DNA of 27,268 bases from an uncultured Mycoplasmatota bacterium (GTDB lineage: Bacteria; Bacillota_I; Bacilli_A; RF39; UBA660): the NCBI GenBank assembly GCA_900547995.1, contig URIY01000023.1, positions 1-27,268 of the forward strand, given 5' to 3'. Positions 15,865-22,817 of this stretch are shown in pieces. Position numbers and translations under genes: made by a program. The notes under the pieces were generated by a model. That model saw nothing but the letters and a program-made list of their open reading frames with translations, was not told the DNA's origin and ran no database searches. The first letter of the stretch is position 1, and the number at the start of each line of letters is the position of its first letter.

Positions 15865-16067
15865 TAAAAAACACAATCCTATATAAGGACGTGTTTCACG
15901 TGGTACCACCTTAATTTGTAAGTAAACTTACCTCAATTACTATAACGCGTTACCGTTCTTTTCTATTTACTTAAAAAGACACATCAAGGATGATTTATAT
16001 ACAGTTTCCATATTAGTTTCCACCATTCACTAACTCTCTATAATTTCCACTATATATCGTTCCTATC
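15865..16067 (-). promoter_or_regulatory. T-box riboswitch controlling ileS, specifier AUC (Ile)
   Basis: On the minus strand the conserved T-box AGGTGGTACCACG is complete (15911-15899). The competing terminator follows: ACAC and TCCT arms pair with AGGA and GTGT, then a U-run (15871-15866). Upstream is stem I with AGAGAGTTAGTGAATGG. In TAAATCATCC the ATC at 15994-15992, followed by A, fits the specifier codon for isoleucine. Uncharged tRNA-Ile would pair with the specifier and the GGUGG bulge to stabilise the antiterminator. The leader fills nearly all of the 276-bp gap between divIVA and ileS. Confidence 0.92.
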
Positions 16068-16073
16068 TTTTGT

Positions 16074-16102
16074 TTATAATTCAACTTTTTCTAATTCTTC
16101 AA
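16074..16102 (-). promoter_or_regulatory. Sigma-A-type promoter of the ileS T-box transcript, inside the end of divIVA
   Basis: TTGAAG (16102-16097) and TTATAA (16079-16074) are 17 bp apart on the minus strand. The -10 is formed by the last sense codon and the stop codon of divIVA. A start near 16067 fits the beginning of stem I. The match is moderate, and read-through from sepF-divIVA is possible. Confidence 0.4.
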
Positions 16103-16553
16103 TTACCTCAAGTTGTGCTTCAACTATATCTTTAATACGACGTTTAAAGATACTTATATTTCTTCTCAAATTATTGGCTTCCATTTCTGTTTTTTCAGCT
16201 CTAAGTAAAGCTTCATTAACAATTCTGTTAGCATTCTTTTTAGCCTCTTCAATAACAAGCTCGCTTTCTTTACTAGCAGCAAGTCGCATTTGATCAGAAG
16301 TCTTTTGAGCCATAATTATGGCTCTATTTAACGTACCTTCAATTCTTTCATATTGAGCAAGTTTTTCTTTTAGATTTTTATTTTCATCAATAAGGTTACT
16401 ATAAGATTCAATTTGTTTGTTTTTTTCAGCAATAATTTCATCCTTCTTTTTAAGTTCTGAAACCATCGTTTCAACTTTTCCAATTACCTTATCTAAAAAA
16501 ACATTTACCTCTTCAGGATCATATCCTCTAAGTGTACGATTAAATCTTTCCAT
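16074..16553 (-). CDS. divIVA: DivIVA cell-division/polarity protein, short N-terminus
   Basis: DivIVA binds curved membrane at septa and poles and recruits partner proteins. The conserved LRGYDPEEVNVFLDKVI is at residues 8-24, followed by long coiled-coil (about 25-155) with ANRIVNEALLRAEKTEMEANNLRR and a final AQLEVIEELEKVEL, matching DivIVA. Compared with Bacillus DivIVA (MPLTPNDIHNKTFTKSFRGYD) about ten residues are missing at the start, and the membrane-inserting Phe before RGYD is Leu. Two TAA codons lie in frame just upstream of ATG 16553, and AGAGGTGA precedes it, so the short form is not an annotation error. It follows sepF by 27 nt in one operon. Confidence 0.88.
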   Translation of the reverse strand: MERFNRTLRGYDPEEVNVFLDKVIGKVETMVSELKKKDEIIAEKNKQIESYSNLIDENKNLKEKLAQYERIEGTLNRAIIMAQKTSDQMRLAASKESELVIEEAKKNANRIVNEALLRAEKTEMEANNLRRNISIFKRRIKDIVEAQLEVIEELEKVEL

Positions 16554-16580
16554 TTTGTCACCTCTTGACTTTTATTAATA

Positions 16581-17003
16581 TTACCACTCAATATTTATAT
16601 CTGTATTATCGTGGATGTCTTTACCATCTTTTTCATCAGTAATTTTACCCTCAACATTTACATTGTTTGGTGTACAAAGGAATATTCCTCCACCAATTTT
16701 TTGTAAATCTCCACCAATTGCATAAATAGTTCCACTTAAGAAATCAACTATACGCTTTGCTTGATCAGAAGTGACTCTCTTTAAATTAACAACAACAGTA
16801 TTTCTTCCCTTTAAAAAGTCAGCAATTTGTTGTGATTCTGAATACGCTCTAGGTTCAAGTAAAATCATTTTATTATTTCCATCATTTTCTTGAAGTGAAT
16901 CCTCCGCGCTTATACTATAGTATTCATCACTATTTGAAACATTTTTATTACTAAAAACATCAGGCTCATCATTAGTTAACCATTTCTTTATACTGAATGC
17001 CAC
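16581..17003 (-). CDS. sepF: Cell-division protein SepF
   Basis: SepF ties FtsZ filaments to the membrane. It has a short N-terminal helix (MAFSIKKWLTND) that could act as the membrane anchor, a variable acidic linker (about residues 14-42), and the SepF core with ILLEPRAYSESQQIADFLKG, NTVVVNLKRV and the hallmark GTIYAIGGDLQKIGGGIFLC near residue 90-110. The length of 140 aa is typical. The start is GTG at 17003, with GGGAGGA about 8 nt upstream. It has a strong promoter and is followed by divIVA; the ylmG and ylmH genes often found between them are missing. Confidence 0.92.
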   Translation of the reverse strand: MAFSIKKWLTNDEPDVFSNKNVSNSDEYYSISAEDSLQENDGNNKMILLEPRAYSESQQIADFLKGRNTVVVNLKRVTSDQAKRIVDFLSGTIYAIGGDLQKIGGGIFLCTPNNVNVEGKITDEKDGKDIHDNTDINIEW

Positions 17004-17040
17004 ACATATTCCTCCCTTGTATCATCTTCTACTGTATTTA

Positions 17041-17069
17041 ATTTTACCATATATACATCAAAAAGTCAA
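17041..17069 (-). promoter_or_regulatory. Strong sigma-A-type promoter of sepF-divIVA
   Basis: TTGACT (17069-17064) and TAAAAT (17046-17041), each 5 of 6, are exactly 17 bp apart on the minus strand, with TGG just before the -10 (extended -10). It lies between the fic terminator and the sepF start. Confidence 0.75.
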
Positions 17070-17085
17070 AATAATTTTTGTATTT

Positions 17086-17113
17086 AAAAAGGAACTGATT
17101 ATAAATCAATTCC
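17086..17113 (-). terminator. Rho-independent terminator overlapping the end of the fic gene
   Basis: On the minus strand GGAATTGATT (17113-17104) pairs with AATCAGTTCC (17100-17091), with one G-U pair, around a 3-nt loop. Five U follow (17090-17086). The fic stop codon is inside the hairpin. Confidence 0.8.
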
Positions 17114-17764
17114 ATCAATACTTGTTTCATAAATCCATTGTTTTAAATCTGTATTATCGCCAGATTCATAATATTTTATTAATTTTTCAAAAAATGTTGG
17201 TTGATTTTCTTGTGAGATAGTTATAATACCACATCCATTATCAATCATTATTTTATTGGCAAATAACATACCAACTCTCTTATTACCATCTATAAACATT
17301 TGTCTTCTCATTATCCATAACATTATTTCTATTGCTATTTCAGTTTTTGTTTTATTTGGCTGATTAAGTAATTCTTCTAATTCCTCTTTAATTTGACTTT
17401 CAATAGGAAATCTAGGTTTCCAAGTAGTTCCACCAATATTTACAGGTGTAGTTCTTAATCTTCCTAAATTTTGATCTAAAACTAATTTATCACATGTCAA
17501 TTTATGTAAATGATATAATATTTTAAAATCATAATCTATTTCATCATTTTCTAATATAAATTGCCAAGCATATTTTAAATTATTAATTGTAATAATTTTA
17601 TCAACAGTTAACCCATTAACAATACCACCATCATAAATTGCTTGTGTTTCAGGATATGTTACACCAATTCCCTCTAGATTGGCACTTTTCCAAATATAAT
17701 CAACTATATTTCTTTTAGCAACAAATACGTTTTGCTCTCTTGTTAAATTAAATTTATTTTCCAT
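17099..17764 (-). CDS. Fic-domain protein with N-terminal inhibitory motif and substituted catalytic His
   Basis: Fic proteins usually transfer AMP to target proteins through HPFxxGNGR. Here the corresponding loop is Q155-M-F-I-D-G-N-K-R163, in IMRRQMFIDGNKRVGML. The glycine, asparagine and arginine of the nucleotide-binding loop remain, but the catalytic His is Gln. SANLEG at residues 27-32 fits the (S/T)xxxE(G/N) inhibitory helix motif of class II Fic proteins. The remainder (IGGTTWKPRFP, a flap-like segment) fits the fold, and the length is 221 aa. ATG 17764 has a strong AAGGAGGG. No antitoxin gene is adjacent. It may be an inactive or altered Fic enzyme; RQ-F-DGNKR variants seem to form a Firmicutes subfamily, which is recollection, not checked. 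Confidence 0.82.
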   Translation of the reverse strand: MENKFNLTREQNVFVAKRNIVDYIWKSANLEGIGVTYPETQAIYDGGIVNGLTVDKIITINNLKYAWQFILENDEIDYDFKILYHLHKLTCDKLVLDQNLGRLRTTPVNIGGTTWKPRFPIESQIKEELEELLNQPNKTKTEIAIEIMLWIMRRQMFIDGNKRVGMLFANKIMIDNGCGIITISQENQPTFFEKLIKYYESGDNTDLKQWIYETSIDGIDL

Positions 17765-18051
17765 AATCTATCCCTCCTTGCTAGTTTTAGTGATGAATAT
17801 TTATGTATGTTACAGTTCATACTTATCTTGTTTTTATATACCAAAATTCCTAAATCTATGTTTGAAAATTAGATTTCCTTAAATTCATAAAAATATATAA
17901 CAAAATTATTTTAACATTTATTTTATTTAATTGCAATTTACTTTATTAGATATCATAAATAAAATTGATTCTATTGTAATTGTAAAATTATTTTTATTGA
18001 AACACGAAATTTTAATAAAAAATATAAAGAAAAAAATACTAAAAAGTATTT
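17765..18051. other. AT-rich intergenic stretch between the sigma-like gene and fic
   Basis: 287 bp without a convincing gene; every frame is closed by stops. It holds the terminator of the upstream sigma-like gene at its right end, an inverted repeat in the middle (17852-17876), and the fic ribosome binding site at its left. I found no promoter that meets consensus at both boxes, although TATATAA-like sequences occur near 17835. Confidence 0.6.
17852..17876. repeat. Inverted repeat upstream of fic
   Basis: AAATCTA (17852-17858) and TAGATTT (17870-17876) are perfect inverted 7-mers separated by 11 bp, about 90-110 bp before the fic start. No U-tract follows, so an operator is more likely than a terminator, but chance in AT-rich DNA is possible. 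Confidence 0.4.
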
Positions 18052-18053
18052 TT
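18028..18053 (-). terminator. Rho-independent terminator of the region-2 sigma-like gene
   Basis: On the minus strand AAAAATAC (18053-18046) pairs perfectly with GTATTTTT (18039-18032) around TTTTTA, followed by more U. It starts at the stop codon (18054-18052), so the short reading frame is closed by a proper gene end. Confidence 0.7.
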
Positions 18054-18504
18054 ATTTAACAATTTTATAAATTTTAGTTAACATTTTTTCTCTATATGGT
18101 TTCGTTGCAAGTAAATTATCTAAATCATGATTCTTACTATACCATATATCCCCTATCGTTAATCCTGATTTATTATTATCTATAATTACTTTTAATTCCG
18201 GTTCTTTAATGTAATTATTTATTTCATTTGTAATTACTGATATAACAAATTCTTCAAAACTAGCTATTTTATCCATTTGATATGTTTCAATAGCTTTTAT
18301 TAATCCATTAATTCCTATTTGATAAATATTTTGTTTATACTTATGTTCACTAAAATTTTTAGATATTGTATATGCAACAAGATCTAAATTATTATTTATA
18401 AGAATATAAAGCCATGATTTTTCTTTACATTCCTTTTTAGGATTACTCAAATATTCCCTTAATAAAAAATTATTCATTTCACGTTTTTGTTCTGTTATTT
18501 CCAT
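18052..18504 (-). CDS. Sigma-factor-like protein with region 2 only
   Basis: This 150-aa protein resembles sigma-70 region 2. NNLDLVAYTISKNF matches region 2.1 (NLRLVAHIVKK), YQIGINGLIKAIETYQM matches the LISIGTIGLIKAI-TF helix, and FEEFVISVITNEINNYIK matches the FSTYAVPMI-GEI-RFLR helix. The tail with SGLTIGDIWYSKNHDLDNL resembles the DGNEI-L-DIL linker before region 4 in SigE/SigK. The frame stops where region 4 should begin and a terminator follows at once. Region 2.4 promoter-reading residues are weak. ATG 18504 has GGGAGG. It could be a decayed sigma factor with a stable end, or one half of a two-part sigma like RsoA of Bacillus (region 2) working with SigO (region 4). No region-4 partner is adjacent. 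Confidence 0.6.
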   Translation of the reverse strand: MEITEQKREMNNFLLREYLSNPKKECKEKSWLYILINNNLDLVAYTISKNFSEHKYKQNIYQIGINGLIKAIETYQMDKIASFEEFVISVITNEINNYIKEPELKVIIDNNKSGLTIGDIWYSKNHDLDNLLATKPYREKMLTKIYKIVK

Positions 18505-18563
18505 ATTATGCCTCCCTATATTATAATTATTCTATTATTAGTAATTTGCCACAAAGGGCAAGA

Positions 18564-18589
18564 AAAACACAATATTAAAATTGTGTTTT
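18564..18589 (-). terminator. Rho-independent terminator of glyQS
   Basis: On the minus strand AAAACACAAT (18589-18580) and ATTGTGTTTT (18573-18564) pair perfectly over 10 bp around a 6-nt loop, followed by U. It lies 4 nt past the stop codon. Confidence 0.85.
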
Positions 18590-18593
18590 ACAG

Positions 18594-19964
18594 CTAAAAT
18601 CTTACTTTATTACTTATATAATCAATAAGTTCATCTACACTAATAGTAATTTGTTCCATCGTATCTCTATCACGAACAGTAACAGTATTATTATTAAGTG
18701 TATTTTCGTCAATTGTTACACAATAAGGTGTACCAATAACATCTTGTCTTCTATATCTTTTTCCGATGTTTCCTGTTTCATCATAAGTTGCCATAAAATA
18801 TTTTGATATTTTTCCATATATTTCTCTTGCTTTATCTTGATGATATTTCTTCATAAGTGGAAGAATAGCAACTTTATATGGAGCAAGAGCAGGTATAAAA
18901 TGCATAACCTCTCTTGTTGAACCATCTTCAAGTACTTCTTCATCATAAGCATTACATAAAAGAGCAAGTGTTAAACGATCACAACCAACTGATGATTCTA
19001 CTACATATGGAATATATTTTTCATTTGTTTCTGGATCTAAGTATTCCATTGATTTCTTAGAATATTCTTGATGTCTTGATAAATCAAAATTAGTTCTATT
19101 GTGTGTTCCCCATAATTCACCAAAGCCAAATGGGAACTTAAACTCTATATCACATGCTTCCTTAGCATAATGAGCAAGTTTTTCATGATCCTTAAATCTA
19201 AGTACATTACTTGGAATTCCTAAATCAATTAAGAATTGCATAGCTTTTTCTTTATAATTTTTATAAAAGTCACTATCTGTTCCTTCTTTGCAAAATAATT
19301 GATGTTCCATTTGTTCAAATTCAATTGTTCTAAAAGTAAAGTTACCAGGTGTAATTTCATTTCTAAAAGCTTTTCCTATTTGTCCAATACCAAATGGTAC
19401 TTTAGCACGCATAGTTCTTTGAACATTTAAGAAGTTAACAAATTCTCCCTGAGCAGTTTCTGGTCTTAAATATACAAGTCCTGTTTTATCTTTAACAACT
19501 CCCCTGCTTGTTTCAAACATTAAGTTAAATTGTCTTATATCCGTATAATTTACTTTACCACATTTAGGGCATGGTATTTTATGATCATTAATATATTTTA
19601 CCATTTCCTCATCTGATAAAGTATCAGGATTTATTTCATCAGTAAATCCTTCAATTAATTTATCAGCACGATGTCTTGTTTTACATTCTTTACAATCAAT
19701 AAGAGGATCAGAAAAGCCTCCAACATGTCCTGATGCTTCCCATACTTTAGGATTCATTAATATAGCTGCATCTACACCAAAACTATTATCATTTTCTTGA
19801 ATAAATCTTTTCCACCATAATTTTTTTACATTGTTTTTTAACTCTACGCCTACAGGACCATAATCCCATGTATTCGCAAGTCCATCATATATTTCACTAC
19901 CTTGAAATACAAAACCATAATTCTTACATACTGTAACTAATTTTTCCATTGTTAGTTTTTCCAT
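18594..19964 (-). CDS. glyQS: Glycyl-tRNA synthetase, single-chain (alpha2) type
   Basis: A class II synthetase that charges tRNA-Gly. Landmarks are GFVFQGSEIYDGLANTWDYG at the start, SGHVGGFSDPLIDCKECKTR with a zinc-type CxxC, CPKCGKVNY, the motif 2 segment FRNEITPGNFTFRTIEFEQM, GFGELWGTHNRTNFDLSRH, motif 3 with SVGCDRLTLALL, and a C-terminal anticodon-binding domain (KVAILPLMKK, GNIGKRYRRQD). The length of 456 aa fits the eukaryote/archaea-like alpha2 enzyme rather than the GlyQ-GlyS two-subunit form that lies beside recO in Bacillus. It occupies that same site, downstream of recO. It has its own promoter and terminator, with no T-box in the leader. Confidence 0.96.
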   Translation of the reverse strand: MEKLTMEKLVTVCKNYGFVFQGSEIYDGLANTWDYGPVGVELKNNVKKLWWKRFIQENDNSFGVDAAILMNPKVWEASGHVGGFSDPLIDCKECKTRHRADKLIEGFTDEINPDTLSDEEMVKYINDHKIPCPKCGKVNYTDIRQFNLMFETSRGVVKDKTGLVYLRPETAQGEFVNFLNVQRTMRAKVPFGIGQIGKAFRNEITPGNFTFRTIEFEQMEHQLFCKEGTDSDFYKNYKEKAMQFLIDLGIPSNVLRFKDHEKLAHYAKEACDIEFKFPFGFGELWGTHNRTNFDLSRHQEYSKKSMEYLDPETNEKYIPYVVESSVGCDRLTLALLCNAYDEEVLEDGSTREVMHFIPALAPYKVAILPLMKKYHQDKAREIYGKISKYFMATYDETGNIGKRYRRQDVIGTPYCVTIDENTLNNNTVTVRDRDTMEQITISVDELIDYISNKVRF

Positions 19965-19991
19965 AGTTTAACACTCTTTTCTACGTCTTTA

Positions 19992-20020
19992 ATTTTATTA
20001 CATTATTTCAGTTTAGTCAA
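19992..20020 (-). promoter_or_regulatory. Sigma-A-type promoter of glyQS
   Basis: TTGACT (20020-20015) and TAAAAT (19997-19992), each 5 of 6, are 17 bp apart on the minus strand. The -35 covers the stop codon of the upstream PAP2-like gene. Confidence 0.7.
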
Positions 20021-20448
20021 CCAAAAATCATCATTTGAATGTATGCGGATGCTACACCAAAGATAATACCTGCAAATACCTCAAGTGGTTTATGTCCAAG
20101 CATTTCTTTTAATGGCACATTGTCATTTTCAATGCCACTTTTCTTAACAAGTTTATTTATCATAACGGCTTGTTTACCACTTTCCATTCTAAGTCCCATT
20201 GAATCATATGCAACTATAATGGCAAATATAAGTCCACAAGCAAATACAGATGTATCAAATCCCTCATTTATACCTATAGAGAAAGCAAGCGACATTGTAA
20301 AGGCTGTATGAGTACTTGGCATTCCACCATTACCATTTAATAATCTTGAAAAATTAAATTTTCTATTTTGAATTGATTCAATTAAAAATTTAATTATTTG
20401 AGCCAAAATTAAAGTAATAAAAGGTATAACTAAATATTTATATTTCAT
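20017..20448 (-). CDS. Divergent PAP2-type membrane protein (DUF212 / YuiD family)
   Basis: A 143-aa membrane protein with about four hydrophobic helices. GGMPSTHTAF carries the PSxH phosphatase-like motif, and YDSMGLRMESGKQA and LGHKPLEVFAG are the conserved DUF212 segments. The family is related to acid phosphatase/PAP2 enzymes that dephosphorylate lipid-linked phosphates, but its substrate is not established. I chose ATG 20448, 9 nt after TAGGA; the ATG at 20457 has no room for a ribosome binding site. It follows recO by 15 nt and is probably the last gene of the yqfC-to-recO operon. Confidence 0.85.
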   Translation of the reverse strand: MKYKYLVIPFITLILAQIIKFLIESIQNRKFNFSRLLNGNGGMPSTHTAFTMSLAFSIGINEGFDTSVFACGLIFAIIVAYDSMGLRMESGKQAVMINKLVKKSGIENDNVPLKEMLGHKPLEVFAGIIFGVASAYIQMMIFG

Positions 20449-20463
20449 ATATTTCATTCCTAT

Positions 20464-21192
20464 CTATTCATTAATCATTTTAATAAATGATTTAGACTTT
20501 AAATAAAGTCCTGTATATCTATCATAATATTCATCTAAAAACTTATTTATTTCATATTTACACTTATTAGATATATCAATTTTTGATATTTTATTTATAT
20601 CAACATAATAAAACATTCTTAATAGTTTAATGGTTTTTAAATCAACATATTTTTCATTATTACAACATTTTTTGCAAAGATATCCACCTTTATAACTAGA
20701 TATTGTAACAATACCAGATGTGCTACCACATACAACACAACCATCTAACATAGGCATAACACCAAGTAAATCTAAAAATTTAAGTTCAATAATATTCGTA
20801 ATAACTAATGGATCAAAACCCTCATTTATTTTGATAAGGGCACTAATTAGATAATCATATACAGATAATCCAAATTGATGTTTAGATACTTGACTAGATA
20901 ATTCCAAAAGAAAACTAGCATAACTAATTTTCTCTATATCAAGCTTTATATTTTTGAAATTATTCATAACATCAACACTAATTAAATTAGATAATTTATT
21001 TTCTTTATAAAAAATATTGAATTTTCCATATGTAAGTCTATCACTTACACTTCTTAAATCGCTTTTAAGTTTTTTACAACCTTTAGATATAACACCAATA
21101 ATACCATATTTTTTCGTAAGTACATTTAATATTTTACTTGTTTCACCGTAGTCAGTTACTGATATAACTATTCCTTCAACTTCTTCAATCAT
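20464..21192 (-). CDS. recO: DNA repair protein RecO
   Basis: RecO loads RecA with RecR in the RecF pathway. The N-terminal OB fold (about residues 1-80) opens with EGIVISVTDYGETSKILNVLT and TKKYGIIGVISKGCKK. The helical C-terminal domain has CVVCG and CKKCC zinc-type pairs near residues 150 and 172. The length of 242 aa is usual. Its start overlaps the DUF1653 gene by 8 nt. The position after era and yqzL matches Bacillus. Confidence 0.93.
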   Translation of the reverse strand: MIEEVEGIVISVTDYGETSKILNVLTKKYGIIGVISKGCKKLKSDLRSVSDRLTYGKFNIFYKENKLSNLISVDVMNNFKNIKLDIEKISYASFLLELSSQVSKHQFGLSVYDYLISALIKINEGFDPLVITNIIELKFLDLLGVMPMLDGCVVCGSTSGIVTISSYKGGYLCKKCCNNEKYVDLKTIKLLRMFYYVDINKISKIDISNKCKYEINKFLDEYYDRYTGLYLKSKSFIKMINE

Positions 21193-21412
21193 TTATTTTT
21201 TCAAACCTATATTCTTGTTTTACATTTGGATATTTTATTTTATCGACTTTAGATGTAAATTCATATAATGGTCTTACCCAAATAAGAGACTCATCATCAG
21301 TATTTTGATATATAACCATATCTTCAAGTGTTGATGCATCTTTTGCAACCATTAATACTTTATATTTATGACCTTTAAAATGTTTATATAATGCACCTAC
21401 TTCTAACTTCAT
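21185..21412 (-). CDS. DUF1653 family small protein
   Basis: A 75-aa protein with the DUF1653 pattern: LYKHFKGHKYKVLMVAKDA, then TLEDMVIYQN, and IWVRPLYEF near residue 45. The function of the family is unknown. The start ATG shares a base with the stop of yqzL (TAATG), and its end overlaps recO by 8 nt, so it is translationally coupled on both sides. It is an insertion between yqzL and recO compared with Bacillus. Confidence 0.82.
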   Translation of the reverse strand: MKLEVGALYKHFKGHKYKVLMVAKDASTLEDMVIYQNTDDESLIWVRPLYEFTSKVDKIKYPNVKQEYRFEKIND

Positions 21413-21504
21413 TATTTTCCTTCTCTCTTAAGTTCTTTATATTTCATATAATATTCTATTTTTCCTGTTGTTTTAAATAAATCCCATAATAATTCTTTTT
21501 TCAT
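21412..21504 (-). CDS. yqzL: YqzL-like micro-protein (30 aa)
   Basis: A short frame begins MKKELLWDLFKTTGKI, continues EYYMKYKELKREGK and stops. W-x-x-F-x-x-T-G-x-I-x-x-Y-x-x-Y/F-K-E is the pattern of YqzL, a tiny protein between era and recO in Bacillus, which is exactly this position. AGGA with GTGAAA precedes ATG 21504. It ends on TAATG into the DUF1653 start. The function is unknown. Confidence 0.75.
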   Translation of the reverse strand: MKKELLWDLFKTTGKIEYYMKYKELKREGK

Positions 21505-21555
21505 ATTTTCACCATCCTATTATATAGTGTTTATGAAAATAAAAAATTATGCATT

Positions 21556-22440
21556 TTATTCAAATTCATTATATCCAAATTCTGACAAATATTTTTCTTT
21601 ATCTCGCCATTTTTCTATTGTTCTAACATGTAAATCTAAATATACTTTCTTTTTTAGTAATTGCTCTATATCATATCTTGCCATTGTACCAATTTTTTTT
21701 ATCATAGCACCTTGTTTACCAATAATAATTCTTTTAAGTGAATCTCTATCAACAACAATCGTTGCAATGATATTTAAACTATTTTTACTCTTCTCTATTT
21801 TTTCAATATAACAAGATGTTGAATGTGGTACCTCTTCTTCTGTAAGTAAGAATATTTTTTCCCTAATCATTTCTGATATTAAAAATTTATTTGATTTATT
21901 GGTAATTGTATCATCATCAAAGAATTTTACAGATTCAGGCAAATATTTTTTACAAGTTTTTATGACATCATCAACATTTATAGAAGTAAGAGCCGATATA
22001 GGTATTATTTCACTAAAATTATATAAATCTTTATACTCTACAATTTTAGTTAATATTTTTTCTCTTGGTATTTTATCAATCTTGTTTAAAATTAAAATAA
22101 CTGGTTTATTTACCTCTTTTAATTTCTCAATAACATATTTATCCCCTGCACCTAAAGGTTCACTTACATCTGTTAGCATCATAATTACATCTACATCATC
22201 AATACTATAATAGGCTTGCTTATTTAAATACTGACCTAATTTATGATTTGGTTTATGAATACCAGGTGTATCAACAAAGACAATTTGTGAATCTTCATCA
22301 TTATAAATACCTTGAATTATATTTCTTGTTGTTTGAGGTTTATTCGATATAATTGCAATCTTAGTCCCTATAATATTATTAATAAGTGTTGATTTTCCTA
22401 CATTTGGTCTTCCTATTAATCCAACAAAACCACTTTTCAT
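21556..22440 (-). CDS. era: GTPase Era, 16S rRNA maturation
   Basis: Era binds the 3' end of 16S rRNA and aids 30S assembly. The G domain shows GRPNVGKSTLINNIIG (G1), TTRN (switch), DTPGIHKPNH (G3) and NKIDKI (G4). The C-terminal KH domain has VDRDSLKRIIIGKQGAMIKK near residue 235 and ends with LDLHVRTIEKWRDKEKYL. The length of 294 aa is normal. Its ATG overlaps the cdd stop by 4 nt (ATGA). It belongs to the classic ybeY-dgkA-cdd-era-recO block. Confidence 0.97.
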   Translation of the reverse strand: MKSGFVGLIGRPNVGKSTLINNIIGTKIAIISNKPQTTRNIIQGIYNDEDSQIVFVDTPGIHKPNHKLGQYLNKQAYYSIDDVDVIMMLTDVSEPLGAGDKYVIEKLKEVNKPVILILNKIDKIPREKILTKIVEYKDLYNFSEIIPISALTSINVDDVIKTCKKYLPESVKFFDDDTITNKSNKFLISEMIREKIFLLTEEEVPHSTSCYIEKIEKSKNSLNIIATIVVDRDSLKRIIIGKQGAMIKKIGTMARYDIEQLLKKKVYLDLHVRTIEKWRDKEKYLSEFGYNEFE

Positions 22441-22817
22441 TTTAAATCATCCTCACTAAATGGATATGGACATAAGTCACTTACAGTATATATTTTAGTA
22501 TTTCCTGTTTTATCTATACAAATAATTTTTTTATCCATTTCCATAAATTCTAATATAACTTGTCTGCAAGCAAAGCAAGGAGTACCTATTCCTTTTTCTA
22601 ACATAATATATAACTCTTTGAAATCGCCTTTTTTATAACCGGCAGCAACCGCTGATGCAATAGCATTACGTTCTGCACATACACTTGTCCCATTAGCGTT
22701 TTCAACATTTACACCAACAAATTCATGATTATCATTTGTAACAACAATAGCCGCAACATGAAACTTATAATATGGACTATATGCATTATCTAATAATTTA
22801 ATTAATTTATCTTTCAT
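22437..22817 (-). CDS. cdd: Cytidine deaminase
   Basis: Cdd converts (deoxy)cytidine to (deoxy)uridine in pyrimidine salvage. Zinc and catalytic motifs are clear: TSVCAERNAIASAV (CxE) and GTPCFACRQVILEF (PCxxC). YSPYYKFHVAAIVV near the start is the substrate loop. At 126 aa it is the small homotetrameric type. I chose ATG 22817: GGGAGAA lies upstream and the ATG overlaps the preceding stop as ATGA. The longer frame to 22841 would overlap the upstream gene by 28 nt. Confidence 0.95.
   Translation of the reverse strand: MKDKLIKLLDNAYSPYYKFHVAAIVVTNDNHEFVGVNVENANGTSVCAERNAIASAVAAGYKKGDFKELYIMLEKGIGTPCFACRQVILEFMEMDKKIICIDKTGNTKIYTVSDLCPYPFSEDDLK

Noticed and set aside
17990..18054. Lost region 4 of the sigma-like gene in another frame downstream of its stop
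   Set aside because: A terminator starts at the stop and the following ~280 bp have stops in all frames and no helix-turn-helix pattern.
18505..18540. TATAAT before the region-2 sigma-like gene as its promoter
   Set aside because: There is no -35 at 16-18 bp, and the predicted start would fall on the GGGAGG ribosome binding site.
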